A stretch of DNA of 64,000 nucleotides. Source: an uncultured Nitrospirales bacterium. Its GTDB lineage: Bacteria; Nitrospirota; Nitrospiria; Nitrospirales; UBA8639. The notes under the pieces are model-generated. The model was given only the letters and a program-made list of their open reading frames with translations, was not told where the DNA came from and did not search any database. Below, piece by piece: positions 16,244 through 25,559 of this stretch. Position 1 is the first letter of the stretch. Every line of letters starts with the position of its first letter. The position numbers were made by a program, and so were the translations under genes. The stretch lies in assembly GCA_951812745.1 (NCBI GenBank), contig OX638327.1, forward strand, positions 62,001-126,000, given 5' to 3'.

Positions 16244-16537
16244 TCAGTCGGGATACTGGTGAATCCGTGGAGGGGACACGTCGGATGGTTGCGTCCCTTC
16301 CAATTCCAGCACCCGTTTATTGAGTTCCGCGAGTTCTTTCGCCTTCCGGATGCGGGCCGGCATGGAAGCCAGGATGTGGATCACCATGCCCAGGCAAAGG
16401 GTCGTCAGCAAAACCAGGACGAGCGACCCTTCAAACGTCCACTTGAAAAATTTGATCGAAACCGTCTGGTCGTTCTGGAGAGAAAAGGCGACGGTAAAGA
16501 AGACGAGAACGAGGGTCGTAATTAATGGAATAGGCAT
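16244..16537 (-). CDS. LapA-domain (DUF1049) inner membrane protein
   Basis: A 97-residue protein with two hydrophobic segments (about 3-20 and 38-60) and a C-terminal cytoplasmic helix (RIRKAKELAELNKRVLELEG). The FSLQNDQTVSIKFFKW segment between the helices is the signature of the LapA/YciS family, small proteins of lipopolysaccharide assembly or regulation in Gram-negative bacteria. I chose the ATG at 16537; upstream codons in frame do not resemble the family. The precise role in this organism is unknown. Confidence 0.75.
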   Translation of the reverse strand: MPIPLITTLVLVFFTVAFSLQNDQTVSIKFFKWTFEGSLVLVLLTTLCLGMVIHILASMPARIRKAKELAELNKRVLELEGTQPSDVSPPRIHQYPD

Positions 16538-16776
16538 TGGTCGACACCCTTGGCCGTATCGATGAGTTGCTCTCAGTATATAACGATTCTGCCGCAGACG
16601 TACACCCCGAGGCGAAATAAACCCGATTTCAGAGGATGAACAACGCCGTTCGATCCCCGCTTCCAGGGGTATCCGCGGAAGTTTCGTTGATGCCGGCGAG
16701 ACGCATTTGGTAAGCTCAATTTCCACGTTCTCTTTTCCTTTCACTCACTATCGAATTGACTATCGAGGGGCGAACA

Positions 16777-18327
16777 ATGGGCAAGTTGAACCATGCGTTG
16801 ATCAGTGTGTCTGACAAGACGGGTGTCGTGGAGTTCGCCGCGGGATTGGTCGAACTCGGGGCCACCATTCTGTCCACGGGGGGCACAGCCGGCGCCGTCC
16901 GCGCCGCCGGAGTGCCGGTCACGGAAGTCTCCGCGCATACCGGGTCTCCGGAGATTCTGGGCGGGCGGGTCAAAACCCTGCATCCCAGGATTCACGGGGG
17001 CTTGCTGGGCCGGCGGGGGCGGGCCGAGGACGTCCGGCAGATGCAGGAACAGGGAATTGAGCCCATCGACGTGGTGGTCGTCAATCTCTACCCGTTCGAA
17101 TCGACCATTGCCAAACCGGACTGTACTTTCGAGGAAGCGGTTGAAAACATCGATATCGGGGGCCCGTCCATGCTGCGGTCGGCGGCCAAGAATCATCAGG
17201 ACGTCGTGGTGGTGGTCGACCCGGACGACTATGGCCGTGTGCTGGAGGCGTTGCGGTCCGGGACGGTCTCCTTGTCGCTTCGCCGTGAGTTGGCCCGGAA
17301 AGTGTTCCGGCACACGTCACGGTACGACGGCCTGATTGCCGATTATTTGGACCGGCCGGACGACACGGCCGAGAAATTTCCGGCCTCCCTGTCAATGACG
17401 TATGAGCGGGCGGAAATCCTGCGATACGGCGAAAACCCTCATCAAGAAGGAGCGTTTTATCGGGAGATCAGCAGTACGGAACCCTCGATTTCCTTGGGGC
17501 GCCAACTCCACGGCAAAGCCATGTCCTACAACAATTATCTGGATGCCAACTCGGCGCTGGAGTTGGCGAAAGAATTCACCGACGTGGCCGTGGTCATCAT
17601 CAAACACAATAATCCGTGTGGAGTGGCCCTCGGAGCGACTCCGGTCGAAACCTATCGGAAGGCCAGGGAAACCGACCCGGTCTCCGCCTTCGGAGGGGTG
17701 ATTGCCTGCAACCGGCCCGTGGATCTGGACATGGCGCGGGAAGTGACGTCGACGTTCGTCGAAGTCCTGATCGCTCCCGCGTTTACCGACGAGGCCCTGG
17801 CCGAGTTGCAACGGAAAAAGGATCTGCGGTTGTTGACGGTGGGTTCGCTCGAAAGCCCGACCCGTGAGGGCTTTGATTTGAAAAAACTGGTCGGGGGATT
17901 GATCCTGCAGGATCGTGACCTGGGTGCCCTGGCGGACGTGAAAACCCTGGCGGTGCCGACCAAACGAAAACCCACGGACGACGAATACGCGGCCTGCGCC
18001 TTTGCGTGGAAGGTGTGTAAACACGTGAAGTCCAACGCCATCGTGTTTGCCAATGCCTCACAAACCGTGGGCGTCGGGGCCGGCCAGATGAGTCGCGTTG
18101 ATTCCGTCAAATTGGCCGAGATGAAGGCCAATCTGCCGATCAAAGGCTGCGTCATGGCCTCGGACGCCTTTTTCCCGTTCCGGGACGGGCTCGATGCGGC
18201 CGTCAAGGCAGGCGTCACCGCAGTTATCCAACCGGGAGGCAGTATCCGGGATGAAGAGGTGGTCAAGGCTGCCGATGAGCAGGACGTGGCGATGGTATTG
18301 ACGGGCATGAGGCATTTCCGGCACTAA
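16777..18327 (+). CDS. purH: PurH, bifunctional AICAR transformylase/IMP cyclohydrolase
   Basis: Catalyses the last two steps of de novo IMP synthesis: formylation of AICAR with 10-formyl-tetrahydrofolate, then ring closure. The 516-residue length is normal. The N-terminal MGS-like cyclohydrolase domain (about 1-195) contains ILSTGGTAGAVRAAG and GGRVKTLHPRIHGG; the C-terminal transformylase domain has KHNNPCGVALG, and QPGGSIRDEEV near the end. The ATG at 16777 follows GAGGGG at good spacing. It is followed by purD on the same strand after a 183-base repeat-bearing gap. Confidence 0.96.
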   Translation: MGKLNHALISVSDKTGVVEFAAGLVELGATILSTGGTAGAVRAAGVPVTEVSAHTGSPEILGGRVKTLHPRIHGGLLGRRGRAEDVRQMQEQGIEPIDVVVVNLYPFESTIAKPDCTFEEAVENIDIGGPSMLRSAAKNHQDVVVVVDPDDYGRVLEALRSGTVSLSLRRELARKVFRHTSRYDGLIADYLDRPDDTAEKFPASLSMTYERAEILRYGENPHQEGAFYREISSTEPSISLGRQLHGKAMSYNNYLDANSALELAKEFTDVAVVIIKHNNPCGVALGATPVETYRKARETDPVSAFGGVIACNRPVDLDMAREVTSTFVEVLIAPAFTDEALAELQRKKDLRLLTVGSLESPTREGFDLKKLVGGLILQDRDLGALADVKTLAVPTKRKPTDDEYAACAFAWKVCKHVKSNAIVFANASQTVGVGAGQMSRVDSVKLAEMKANLPIKGCVMASDAFFPFRDGLDAAVKAGVTAVIQPGGSIRDEEVVKAADEQDVAMVLTGMRHFRH

Positions 18328-18459
18328 GGTTCATTTATTGCGCTATCGGGCGCATGGCGGCGTTGTGTCCTCGCTCAACCCTCGACTATCTGGTTTGATA
18401 TGTCTCGGGTCTCGCTGCGGGACGCCTTGCCCTGCATCCCGCTATCACAATAAACCTGT

Positions 18460-18480
18460 CCCCGACGTTCTTAATCGGGG
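18460..18480. repeat. Small hairpin repeat, copy B
   Basis: CCCCGA/TCGGGG with a nine-base loop ending in TAA, followed by ATC, matching copy A at 14016-14036 with compensating stem changes. It lies in the gap between purH and purD. The rest of the gap (18328-18459) shows no gene. Confidence 0.6.
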
Positions 18481-18510
18481 ATCAGAGGTTGTTTAAGGTT
18501 CCTTGAGGCT

Positions 18511-19791
18511 ATGGCGAACCCTATGAAGATCCTGGTGATCGGCAGCGGCGGGCGCGAGCATGCATTGATATGGAAACTCGCCTCGAGCCCCCGTGTGAGC
18601 AAGCTCTATTGCGCTCCCGGGAACGCGGGAATCAGCCAACTGGCCACGTGTGTGCCTATTCCGGCGACGGATTTGGCGAGCCTGAAAACGTTCGCCGAAC
18701 GGGAAGCCGTGGATCTCACCGTAGTAGGCCCCGAAGCGCCCTTGGCGCTGGGCATTGCGGATCTGTTTCGAGAAAGCAAACTCAAGGTCTTCGGTCCCAC
18801 CAAGAACGCCGCCAAGATCGAATCCAGTAAAGCGTTTGCCAAAAACCTGATGATGCGCCAGGGGATTCCGACGGCGGATGCCCGGACGTTCGAGAGCGTC
18901 CGGCTCGCGCTCGACTACCTGGAACAATGCTCGCTGCCCATCGTGGTCAAGGCGGACGGGTTGGCCCAGGGGAAGGGTGTGGTGGTGGCCAGGACCGTGC
19001 AGGATGCCAAGGATGCGGTGGTCAACATGCTGGAGCACCGAGCCTTCGGCGACGCCGGCCGGCGAGTGGTCATCGAAGATTGTCTTGAAGGGGAGGAATT
19101 GACCCTGATGGCCTTTGCCGACGGGAAAACCGTGGTGCCCATGCTGGCTGCCCAGGATCATAAGCGGCTGGGGGAAGGCGATACGGGCCCCAACACCGGC
19201 GGCATGGGGGCCTACGCGCCGGCACCGGTGGCCACGCCGGCGTTACGCTATGCGATCATGCGAGACGTGTTGCACCCCGCGATCGAAGGGCTGTCGCGCG
19301 TGGGCAGTCCGTTTTTTGGAGTCCTGTATGCGGGACTCATGGTCAAGGACGGGACGCCCTACGTCCTGGAATTCAATGCGCGGTTCGGAGACCCCGAGAC
19401 TCAAGTGGTGTTGCCGTTGTTGAAAACCGATCTCGCCGAGGTCCTTGAAGCAGTTGTGGAACATCGTTTGGATCAGATCCATCTCGAATGGTCCGAGGAA
19501 TCGGCCGTATGTGTGGTCCTGGCTTCGGGCGGGTACCCGGGCAAGTACGAGCAGGGCCTGCCGATCGCCGGACTCCAGGACGTTTCCGGCCAGGACAGGG
19601 TCGCAGTCTTTCACGCCGGGACGGCTTGGAAAGGTGAAGACGTCGTGACGGCCGGCGGCCGGGTGTTGGGGATCACGGCGTGGGGATCGTCTCTCAGAGC
19701 GGCGCATGACCGGGCCTATGAAGCGGGCAGATGCATCAAGTTTGAAGGGCAATATTGCCGAACCGATATTGCCGGTCGAGTGTTGACGTAA
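18511..19791 (+). CDS. purD: PurD, phosphoribosylamine-glycine ligase
   Basis: The ATP-grasp enzyme that makes glycinamide ribonucleotide (GAR), the second step of purine synthesis. Its 426 residues match the family length. The N-terminus ILVIGSGGREHAL, the GPEAPLALGI loop, the ATP-grasp segment VKADGLAQGKGVVVA, the central NTGGMGAYAPAP and the metal-binding GDPETQVVLPLL are all present. A second ATG at 18523 is a possible start. It belongs with purH as a purine pair, although a repeat-containing gap separates them. Confidence 0.96.
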   Translation: MANPMKILVIGSGGREHALIWKLASSPRVSKLYCAPGNAGISQLATCVPIPATDLASLKTFAEREAVDLTVVGPEAPLALGIADLFRESKLKVFGPTKNAAKIESSKAFAKNLMMRQGIPTADARTFESVRLALDYLEQCSLPIVVKADGLAQGKGVVVARTVQDAKDAVVNMLEHRAFGDAGRRVVIEDCLEGEELTLMAFADGKTVVPMLAAQDHKRLGEGDTGPNTGGMGAYAPAPVATPALRYAIMRDVLHPAIEGLSRVGSPFFGVLYAGLMVKDGTPYVLEFNARFGDPETQVVLPLLKTDLAEVLEAVVEHRLDQIHLEWSEESAVCVVLASGGYPGKYEQGLPIAGLQDVSGQDRVAVFHAGTAWKGEDVVTAGGRVLGITAWGSSLRAAHDRAYEAGRCIKFEGQYCRTDIAGRVLT

Positions 19792-19818
19792 GAAACCTCC
19801 CATTCGAGCAAAACGCGC

Positions 19819-20478
19819 GTGGCCAGGATCCTTCCAGTTCCTTCCGAGCCTCCTCCTTCCTTTTTTGTCCCGATTGTGGACCTAGTTCGTCGCGGCGGGC
19901 TGCTGGCAGTCGGAACGGAAAGCTCGTATGCATTGGCCGCATCGGTGTCTGTCCCTCATGCCCTGGACCGGGTGGTCGAGGCTAAAGGGCGGCCCTCCGG
20001 GAAACCCCTGCTCGTGCTGATCGGGGAACGAAGCCAACTCGATTTCCTGGCCGGGTCAGTTCCAACCTGGTTCCACCCGATGGTCAACGAATTCTGGCCA
20101 GGGCCGTTGACCGTGATTGTTCCCGCACAAACCGAGCTTTCTCCCGTGTTGACGGCCGGGACCGGGACGATTGGGGTTCGAGAACCCGCGTCAGCGTTCC
20201 TGCGGTCCCTATTACGACACACGGGTCCGTTGACCGGGACAAGCGCCAATCGATCCGGACAAGCCCCGTGCCTGACCGCCGAGGGGGTGGACGCAGCCTT
20301 GGGGCATGACGTCGATCTGATTCTGGATACCGGCCCGGCTCCGGGGAATCGACCTTCCACCCTGTTGAGCGTGGTGGATGAGCCGGCCGTCCTCCGGGCA
20401 GGCCCCGTTTCCGGCGAGGAGCTTCAACGGGTCTTGTCGAAAATCGGGCTTCTTGTCCCCGTCAGGGGACTGCCGTAG
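19819..20478 (+). CDS. TsaC/Sua5-type threonylcarbamoyl-AMP synthase
   Basis: A 219-residue protein of the YrdC/Sua5 family, which makes threonylcarbamoyl-AMP from threonine, bicarbonate and ATP for the t6A modification of ANN-reading tRNAs. Visible motifs are [31 protein letters not shown] (basic pocket), [10 protein letters not shown] and [12 protein letters not shown]. The C-terminal Sua5 domain is absent, as in TsaC. The start is GTG at 19819. It is followed by a threonine aldolase gene after 46 bases. Some YciO-like relatives lack the synthase activity, so function is likely but not certain. Confidence 0.85.
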   Translation: MARILPVPSEPPPSFFVPIVDLVRRGGLLAVGTESSYALAASVSVPHALDRVVEAKGRPSGKPLLVLIGERSQLDFLAGSVPTWFHPMVNEFWPGPLTVIVPAQTELSPVLTAGTGTIGVREPASAFLRSLLRHTGPLTGTSANRSGQAPCLTAEGVDAALGHDVDLILDTGPAPGNRPSTLLSVVDEPAVLRAGPVSGEELQRVLSKIGLLVPVRGLP

Positions 20479-20524
20479 AATAAAGAAAGGAAGGTTGAGC
20501 GCATCGGTCAGTGGAGAGCCGACG

Positions 20525-21556
20525 ATGATTGACTTGCGAAGCGATACCGTCACCAAACCGACTCCGGGTATGAGAGAAGCCATGGCTCAGGCCGAAGTCG
20601 GCGATGACGTGTATGGTGAAGATCCAACGGTTAATGCCCTGGAAGCCACGGCTGCCCGATTGTTGGGCAAAGACGCGGCCCTGTTCGTGCCCAGCGGAGT
20701 GATGGCGAATCAACTGTGCCTCCGTCTCCATACCCGTCCGGGCGACGAAGTGCTCGTGGAAGGCACGGCCCATATTATTCGTTATGAGGGCGGGTCGGCC
20801 TCGGCCTTGTCGCAAGTCCAATTATGTTGCATTGAAGGAGACCGGGGGCTGTTGACGGCGGACCGCGTGCTGGCGGCCATCCGGCCGAAAGACGTGCATA
20901 ATCCGCCGACGACGCTGCTCTGCCTGGAACAAACGCACAATTTCGGCGGAGGCTCGGTCTATCCGCTGTCCACGATCCTGGAGATCACGAAGTTGGCAGG
21001 AGACCAGGGTCTGGCGTTGCATTTGGACGGCGCACGATTGTTCAATGCAGCGGTGGCCTCCGGGGTGTCCGCCGCCGAATTTGCGCAGCCGTTCGATACC
21101 GTGTCGTTCTGCCTGTCCAAGGGGTTGGGGGCTCCGGTGGGCTCGTTGATCACGTCGACCAAAGATCGCATTGCCAAACTCCGGCGCTTGCGGAAGATGT
21201 TCGGCGGCGGCATGCGGCAAGCGGGCATTCTCGCGGCCGCGGGTATCTATGCCTTGGAGCACCACGTCAACCGGCTTCAGGAAGACCACGACAACGCCAA
21301 GAGTTTCGCGTTGCAACTGCAACAGATTCCGACGGTGTACGTGGACCCCGACCACGTCGAGACGAATATCGTCGTGTTTGAGGTCGTGCGAAGCGATCAC
21401 TCGACGCAGGATCTCCTGCAAGCGTTCAAGCATGCCGGGGTCTTGTTGAATGCCATTGGCGATCATCTGTTTCGTGCTGTGACCCATTTGGACGTATCGA
21501 ATGCGGACGTTGAGCAGGCGACGCATGCGATCGGCAAAGTGTTGGCAGACTCATAG
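20525..21556 (+). CDS. ltaE: Low-specificity L-threonine aldolase
   Basis: A 343-residue PLP enzyme that splits threonine or allo-threonine into glycine and acetaldehyde. The N-terminus [13 protein letters not shown] is the family signature; the fold type I domain shows [34 protein letters not shown] (PLP-binding Asp) and [14 protein letters not shown] with the Schiff-base Lys. The frame is open upstream, but ATG 20525 gives the family start and has GGAGA before it. Adjacent to the threonine-using tsaC gene, possibly co-transcribed. Confidence 0.92.
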   Translation: MIDLRSDTVTKPTPGMREAMAQAEVGDDVYGEDPTVNALEATAARLLGKDAALFVPSGVMANQLCLRLHTRPGDEVLVEGTAHIIRYEGGSASALSQVQLCCIEGDRGLLTADRVLAAIRPKDVHNPPTTLLCLEQTHNFGGGSVYPLSTILEITKLAGDQGLALHLDGARLFNAAVASGVSAAEFAQPFDTVSFCLSKGLGAPVGSLITSTKDRIAKLRRLRKMFGGGMRQAGILAAAGIYALEHHVNRLQEDHDNAKSFALQLQQIPTVYVDPDHVETNIVVFEVVRSDHSTQDLLQAFKHAGVLLNAIGDHLFRAVTHLDVSNADVEQATHAIGKVLADS

Positions 21557-21582
21557 GAAACTCAAACTCTTCAGGATTGCAG

Positions 21583-21608
21583 GTCGGGTTAGCGGAGCGT
21601 AACCCGAC
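21583..21608. terminator. Hairpin after threonine aldolase
   Basis: A perfect nine-base stem GTCGGGTTA/TAACCCGAC with an eight-base loop lies 27 bases after the aldolase stop. There is no T-run. Similar hairpins are common intergenic repeats in bacteria, so it may stabilise or end the transcript in either direction. Confidence 0.5.
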
Positions 21609-21627
21609 AGCCTCCCATTGTTTCGTT

Positions 21628-21834
21628 ATGGCAACGCGTGACCGGGATTGGCCGGGATATACGGTTTGGTTTTATTGCCCAGGCTGTGAGAGGCTCTGGA
21701 CGTATCAGGGTGCGGACGTGGTCGCGTTGGACCGGAACCTTGCCCTGGGGCCGGCTACGGCCAGTGAAGAGATTCGCAGCCAAACGTGTGTGAACTGTAA
21801 TGGGTCGAAAAAGACATCCGCAGCGGAGATTTGA
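21628..21834 (+). CDS. Small zinc-ribbon-like protein, unknown
   Basis: A 68-residue candidate from ATG 21628 with two Cys pairs, CPGC near residue 17 and CVNC near residue 56, a spacing that fits a zinc ribbon. Aromatic residues cluster before the first pair (WPGYTVWFY). The open frame extends back to 21577, but those codons overlap the hairpin repeat. No clear ribosome site was found. Function unknown; the Cys pattern is the main support. Confidence 0.5.
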   Translation: MATRDRDWPGYTVWFYCPGCERLWTYQGADVVALDRNLALGPATASEEIRSQTCVNCNGSKKTSAAEI

Positions 21835-21850
21835 ACGACCTGCCTGCCGG

Positions 21851-22273
21851 CTATTCCAGGGGAACGGCTTTCCCCTGAACGTCGGTTTCCCCTTCCTGTC
21901 CCGTTGAGTGTTCCACGGTCCATTCCGAGGGAGTAATCGTGACGGTGTGCCCCTTCAAGCTGGCGAACTCGCCCTGTGAGATTACGAGCCGCCCGTCCTC
22001 TTCAAGGGTCATGTGGAGGATTTCCTTGCCGCTGTCCTGATGCCGCAGTACCAGACTCGAAGGACTTTTTTCCAGTGAATAAGCTTGACCTTCATTGATC
22101 GCCAACGTGCTGTTGGTGAGTTTTGCGGGCATTTTCCCATTATCAAAGAGCGCGAAATTGACTTTCGGGAATCCGCCGGACCGACCCGGCTCAATGTCGA
22201 TCTGCGGTACTCCTTCGACTTCAATTGTGCCGTTGCTATTGCGGTAGAGATGAGCTCCGATTTGAATGTCCAT
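21851..22273 (-). CDS. Beta-rich protein, paralogue of the 45740 gene
   Basis: A 140-residue soluble protein starting MDIQIGAHLYRNSNGTIEV. It aligns along its whole length with the 142-residue product at 45740-46168: both begin MDI-IG, continue with RN-NG, hold a central (A)KL-N patch and end in a DV-G segment. The sequence is dominated by short beta-type stretches with Gly, Asn and Asp turns, without signal peptide, membrane helix or catalytic motif. It lies eight bases after comM on the same strand, so it may be read through from comM. Function unknown. Confidence 0.72.
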   Translation of the reverse strand: MDIQIGAHLYRNSNGTIEVEGVPQIDIEPGRSGGFPKVNFALFDNGKMPAKLTNSTLAINEGQAYSLEKSPSSLVLRHQDSGKEILHMTLEEDGRLVISQGEFASLKGHTVTITPSEWTVEHSTGQEGETDVQGKAVPLE

Positions 22274-22280
22274 GCTAGTC

Positions 22281-23804
22281 CTACGTGGTTGTGCGGTCCA
22301 GGTTACGATATTGAATGGCCTCGGCCAGATGTGACGGTTCGATAGTCTCGGAGTCTGCCAAATCCGCAATAGTTCGTGCAACACGAAGTATTCGCCCATA
22401 GGCCCGGGCCGAGAGTCCCAAGCGGGTGACGGCTTGATCCAGGAGTTGTTTTCCGGTTTGATCGACCCGGCAATGGGTTTTCATGTGTCTGGGTTTGAGT
22501 TGGGCGTTGGCAAACAGCTTGTCGGTTGTATAGCGGTTCGCTTGGATAAGACGGGCATCGGCCACGCGCTTTCGAATGGAGTCCGAGCATTCAGCCGATT
22601 GATCGTGCCCCAGATCTGCAACGGGAACCGCGGGCACTTCCACGTGAATGTCGAGCCGGTCCCGGAGCGGACCTGACAGCCGGCCCCGATACCGCCGGAT
22701 TTGGTGAGAACTGCAGATACATTCCCGCGTCCGGTCGCCGTGGTACCCGCAGGGGCAGGGGTTCATGGCGACAACCAACATGAATCTCGCCGGATATTGG
22801 AGTGACGCATTGACCCGCGTGACGGTCACGGTTCCCTCTTCGAGGGGCTGTCGTAATCCATCCAGTACCGACCGCTTGAATTCCAGAACTTCATCAAGAA
22901 ATAACACGCCGTTGTGAGCTAAAGAGACTTCGCCGGGTTTGGGAATGGTGCCGCCTCCAATGAGGCCCGCGTCCGAGACATTGTGGTGCGGGGCCCGAAA
23001 GGGTCTGGTGGTTATCAAGGACCGGTCTTTGGGCAAGGTCCCTGCCACGCTGTGGATCTGAGTGGTTTGCAGGGCTTCCTGCACGCTGAGGTTAGGCAGG
23101 ATGCCGGGAAGGCGTTGGGCCAACATGGTTTTCCCGGAACCCGGTGGGCCGATCAGAAGCACGTTGTGCCCGCCGGCTGCGGCGATTTCCAATGCGCGTT
23201 TCGCGTGAAACTGGCCGCGAACTTCCGCGAAATCTTCTTCCGGGGCGGTGGAGGTCCGGAAAAACGACTGCGGATCGACGACGAGCGGGACGAGAGGATG
23301 GTTTCCCGTTAAGGCCTCCACCACTTCGGGAAGCGTATGAACACCATAGACTTCAACTTGGTCGATGACGGCGGCCTCACGGGCGTTCTCGGCGGGGAGA
23401 ATCAGCGCATGGTGGTTCTGGCACAACATACCGATGGATAATCCTCCCTTGATGGGCTTGATCCGTCCGTCCAGGGACAGTTCACCCACCAGCACGTAGC
23501 GTTGAGCCGTTTCCTGAGCGATGATGCCTTCGGCCACCAGGATGCCGATCGCCATGCTCAATTCGAGTCCGGCCCCCTCCTTTTTCAAGTCGGCGGGTGC
23601 CAGGTTGACCGTGATTTTTTTGGGAGGAAAGGCAAAGCCGATATTTTTCAGGGCCGCGCGGATCCGGTCCCGGCTTTCCTTGACGGTTGCATCAGGCAGG
23701 CCGACGATGGAAAATTGAGGAAGGCCGCCCCCGATATCGACTTCGACCTCGATCAAATGGGCGTCTAATCCGAGCAGTCCAGCACTGAAGATCTTTGCGA
23801 GCAC
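22281..23804 (-). CDS. comM: ComM/YifB-type magnesium chelatase-like AAA+ ATPase
   Basis: A 507-residue protein of the YifB family; ComM is a hexameric helicase that promotes branch migration when transformed DNA is integrated. The N-terminal Lon-protease-like fold (about 1-165, VEVDIGGGLPQFSIVGLPD) is followed by the AAA+ domain with Walker A GPPGSGKTM (near 218) and Walker B VLFLDEVLEF, then a small zinc-like Cys set CPCGY...CICS and the C-terminal Mg-chelatase segment. Start ATG is 45 bases downstream of a clear minus-strand promoter. Presence does not prove competence; other competence genes are not in view. Confidence 0.92.
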   Translation of the reverse strand: MLAKIFSAGLLGLDAHLIEVEVDIGGGLPQFSIVGLPDATVKESRDRIRAALKNIGFAFPPKKITVNLAPADLKKEGAGLELSMAIGILVAEGIIAQETAQRYVLVGELSLDGRIKPIKGGLSIGMLCQNHHALILPAENAREAAVIDQVEVYGVHTLPEVVEALTGNHPLVPLVVDPQSFFRTSTAPEEDFAEVRGQFHAKRALEIAAAGGHNVLLIGPPGSGKTMLAQRLPGILPNLSVQEALQTTQIHSVAGTLPKDRSLITTRPFRAPHHNVSDAGLIGGGTIPKPGEVSLAHNGVLFLDEVLEFKRSVLDGLRQPLEEGTVTVTRVNASLQYPARFMLVVAMNPCPCGYHGDRTRECICSSHQIRRYRGRLSGPLRDRLDIHVEVPAVPVADLGHDQSAECSDSIRKRVADARLIQANRYTTDKLFANAQLKPRHMKTHCRVDQTGKQLLDQAVTRLGLSARAYGRILRVARTIADLADSETIEPSHLAEAIQYRNLDRTTT

Positions 23805-23848
23805 GGCTGCCTCGTGAGGGGGGGTGAACAGGATATCGAGTGTACGGG

Positions 23849-23878
23849 ATTATAGTGGCGGATTTCGATCATTTTCAA
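23849..23878 (-). promoter_or_regulatory. Sigma70-type promoter of comM
   Basis: Reading the minus strand, TTGAAA (23878-23873) and a perfect TATAAT (23854-23849) are separated by 18 bases, placing a start about 37 bases before the comM ATG. The kelch gene diverges from the same region. Confidence 0.65.
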
Positions 23879-23915
23879 CCGAACGGTCTATTTCAGCGTG
23901 CTTGAGAGACGTGTG

Positions 23916-25460
23916 ATGACGACCCGGCGGCTTCGAAGACCTGAAAGGTGTGTGTGGTTGTACACCCTCATTCTGGTGCTTTCGTGCGTACTGTGCGGGG
24001 CCGCAACGCAGGTCACGGCTGAGGACGTGCCTCATACGGCCGGCGAAGCCGGTTCGGGCCATTGGATGACGGGAGCGCCGGCGCCGACGGCAAGGACCGA
24101 AGTGGCCGTGGCTGCGTTGGATGGACTGATTTACGTGGTCGGAGGGTTTGAACGACCGAGTTCGTGGAAGATCTGGCGATCGTCCGTCAGCACCAGAGTC
24201 GAGGCGTATGATCCGATGACCAATCGCTGGTCTTCAAAACCCGATCTTCCCGTCGGGTTGCATCACGCCGGTGCCGCGGTACTCGATGGAGCCCTGTACG
24301 TCGTCGGTGGGTTTACCGAATCGGATGATACGATCTGGAGTCCGTCCGACCGGGTGTTTCGGTTCGACCCGGCCGGCGAAACGTGGACGGAACGGGCTCC
24401 GCTCCCCACGGCTCGCGGCGGCTTGGCCGTAACGACCTTACAGGGGAAGCTGTTTGCCGTCAGCGGCTATGATGGACAGGAGAATCCTGCGGCTGTCGAG
24501 GTCTATGATCCTGCCCTCGATCAATGGTCCCCGGTGGCGCCGTTGCCCACTCCCCGCGATCATCTGGCTGCGGGAGCGATTGGCGAGACCCTCTATGCGA
24601 TCGGAGGCCGGGTGCGACTGAACTATCGGCAAAACCTGTCCACGGTAGAAGCGTATGATGCGGAGTCGAATCAATGGATTCCCAAGGACGGCATGCCGAC
24701 GCCCAGGAGTGGCATCGCCGCCAGCGTGGTGAACGGGTGGATCTACGTCTTTGGGGGAGAATCCGGGGAAGGGACTTTTCAGCAGAACGAACGGTATAGC
24801 GCGGAATTGGATCGTTGGCAGACCATGGCGCCCATGCCCACGGCACGTCATGGTTTGGGAGCCGCAGCAGTGGATGGATACATCTACGTGTTGAGTGGCG
24901 GCCCTCGACCGGGAGGATCGTATAGCCGGCTCAATGAGATTTTTATTCCCCCTTCCCCGTCTCGCCCGATTCGATCCGGACGGACGCCGGCTGCATATAT
25001 CGGGTCGGTTATGGCGATCCTGGCCACCTTTCACGAGGCCGGAGTGTTACCGCCGGAGTCCAGTCCTGAAGCCGATCGACTCATCCATACCCTGATCCAG
25101 TCGCAGTCGGTGTTTCTCAAGAGTTCTGACCCCGTCGTGCGGAAAATGTTTTCATCCGCACTGGCGGAGAAATTCAACGCGAAGAAAGCGGCATCGTTGA
25201 CGCAGGCGTTTGCCTCGACTGGTTGGACTTCGGAGACGCTTGAAGCGCTGGTGGACTATTCTGCACAACGGCCGCCGGCGGATGAACCGCGTTTGGCGGA
25301 CGTATTCCACGACTATAACGTCACCACGACCGATTGGAAGTTCGTTGAGCAAGTTTTCACACAGGCGCGGGAACGGCTTCTCAAACAGGGAAAGAAGGTG
25401 CATGCGGTGTTCGGCGCCCAACGTGCATCCATGCCCGGTGCAACGCAGACTCCGCCTTGA
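23916..25460 (+). CDS. Exported kelch-repeat beta-propeller protein
   Basis: A 514-residue protein from ATG 23916 (GTG 23898 is an alternative). A basic N-terminus and hydrophobic stretch (LYTLILVLSCVLCGAATQV) form a signal peptide. Residues about 50-340 contain six kelch units, each with a GG pair (YVVGGF, YVVGGFTE, FAVSGYDG, YAIGGR, YVFGGE, YVLSGG), enough for one six-bladed propeller. The last 170 residues are a separate helical domain rich in charged residues. Kelch propellers bind proteins or sugars; no enzyme motif is visible. The stop codon touches a dispersed repeat. Confidence 0.85.
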   Translation: MTTRRLRRPERCVWLYTLILVLSCVLCGAATQVTAEDVPHTAGEAGSGHWMTGAPAPTARTEVAVAALDGLIYVVGGFERPSSWKIWRSSVSTRVEAYDPMTNRWSSKPDLPVGLHHAGAAVLDGALYVVGGFTESDDTIWSPSDRVFRFDPAGETWTERAPLPTARGGLAVTTLQGKLFAVSGYDGQENPAAVEVYDPALDQWSPVAPLPTPRDHLAAGAIGETLYAIGGRVRLNYRQNLSTVEAYDAESNQWIPKDGMPTPRSGIAASVVNGWIYVFGGESGEGTFQQNERYSAELDRWQTMAPMPTARHGLGAAAVDGYIYVLSGGPRPGGSYSRLNEIFIPPSPSRPIRSGRTPAAYIGSVMAILATFHEAGVLPPESSPEADRLIHTLIQSQSVFLKSSDPVVRKMFSSALAEKFNAKKAASLTQAFASTGWTSETLEALVDYSAQRPPADEPRLADVFHDYNVTTTDWKFVEQVFTQARERLLKQGKKVHAVFGAQRASMPGATQTPP

Positions 25461-25496
25461 CTCCCTCGCCCTTGGCGGGAGAGGGCTGGGGTGAGG
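25461..25496 (+). repeat. Dispersed CCCTC/GAGGG hairpin repeat
   Basis: Starts directly after the kelch stop codon: CTCCC, then GCC-CTT-GGC, then GGGAG, followed by AGGGCTGGGGTGAGG. The same element type occurs at 57701-57734 in the DDAH gene. This is a common intergenic repeat in many bacteria. Confidence 0.6.
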
Positions 25497-25559
25497 TGGG
25501 CAAAAGAACGGGGTCCCTGCTGGTCCGCAATGTCGGATTACGCTCCGCTATAATCGGAC

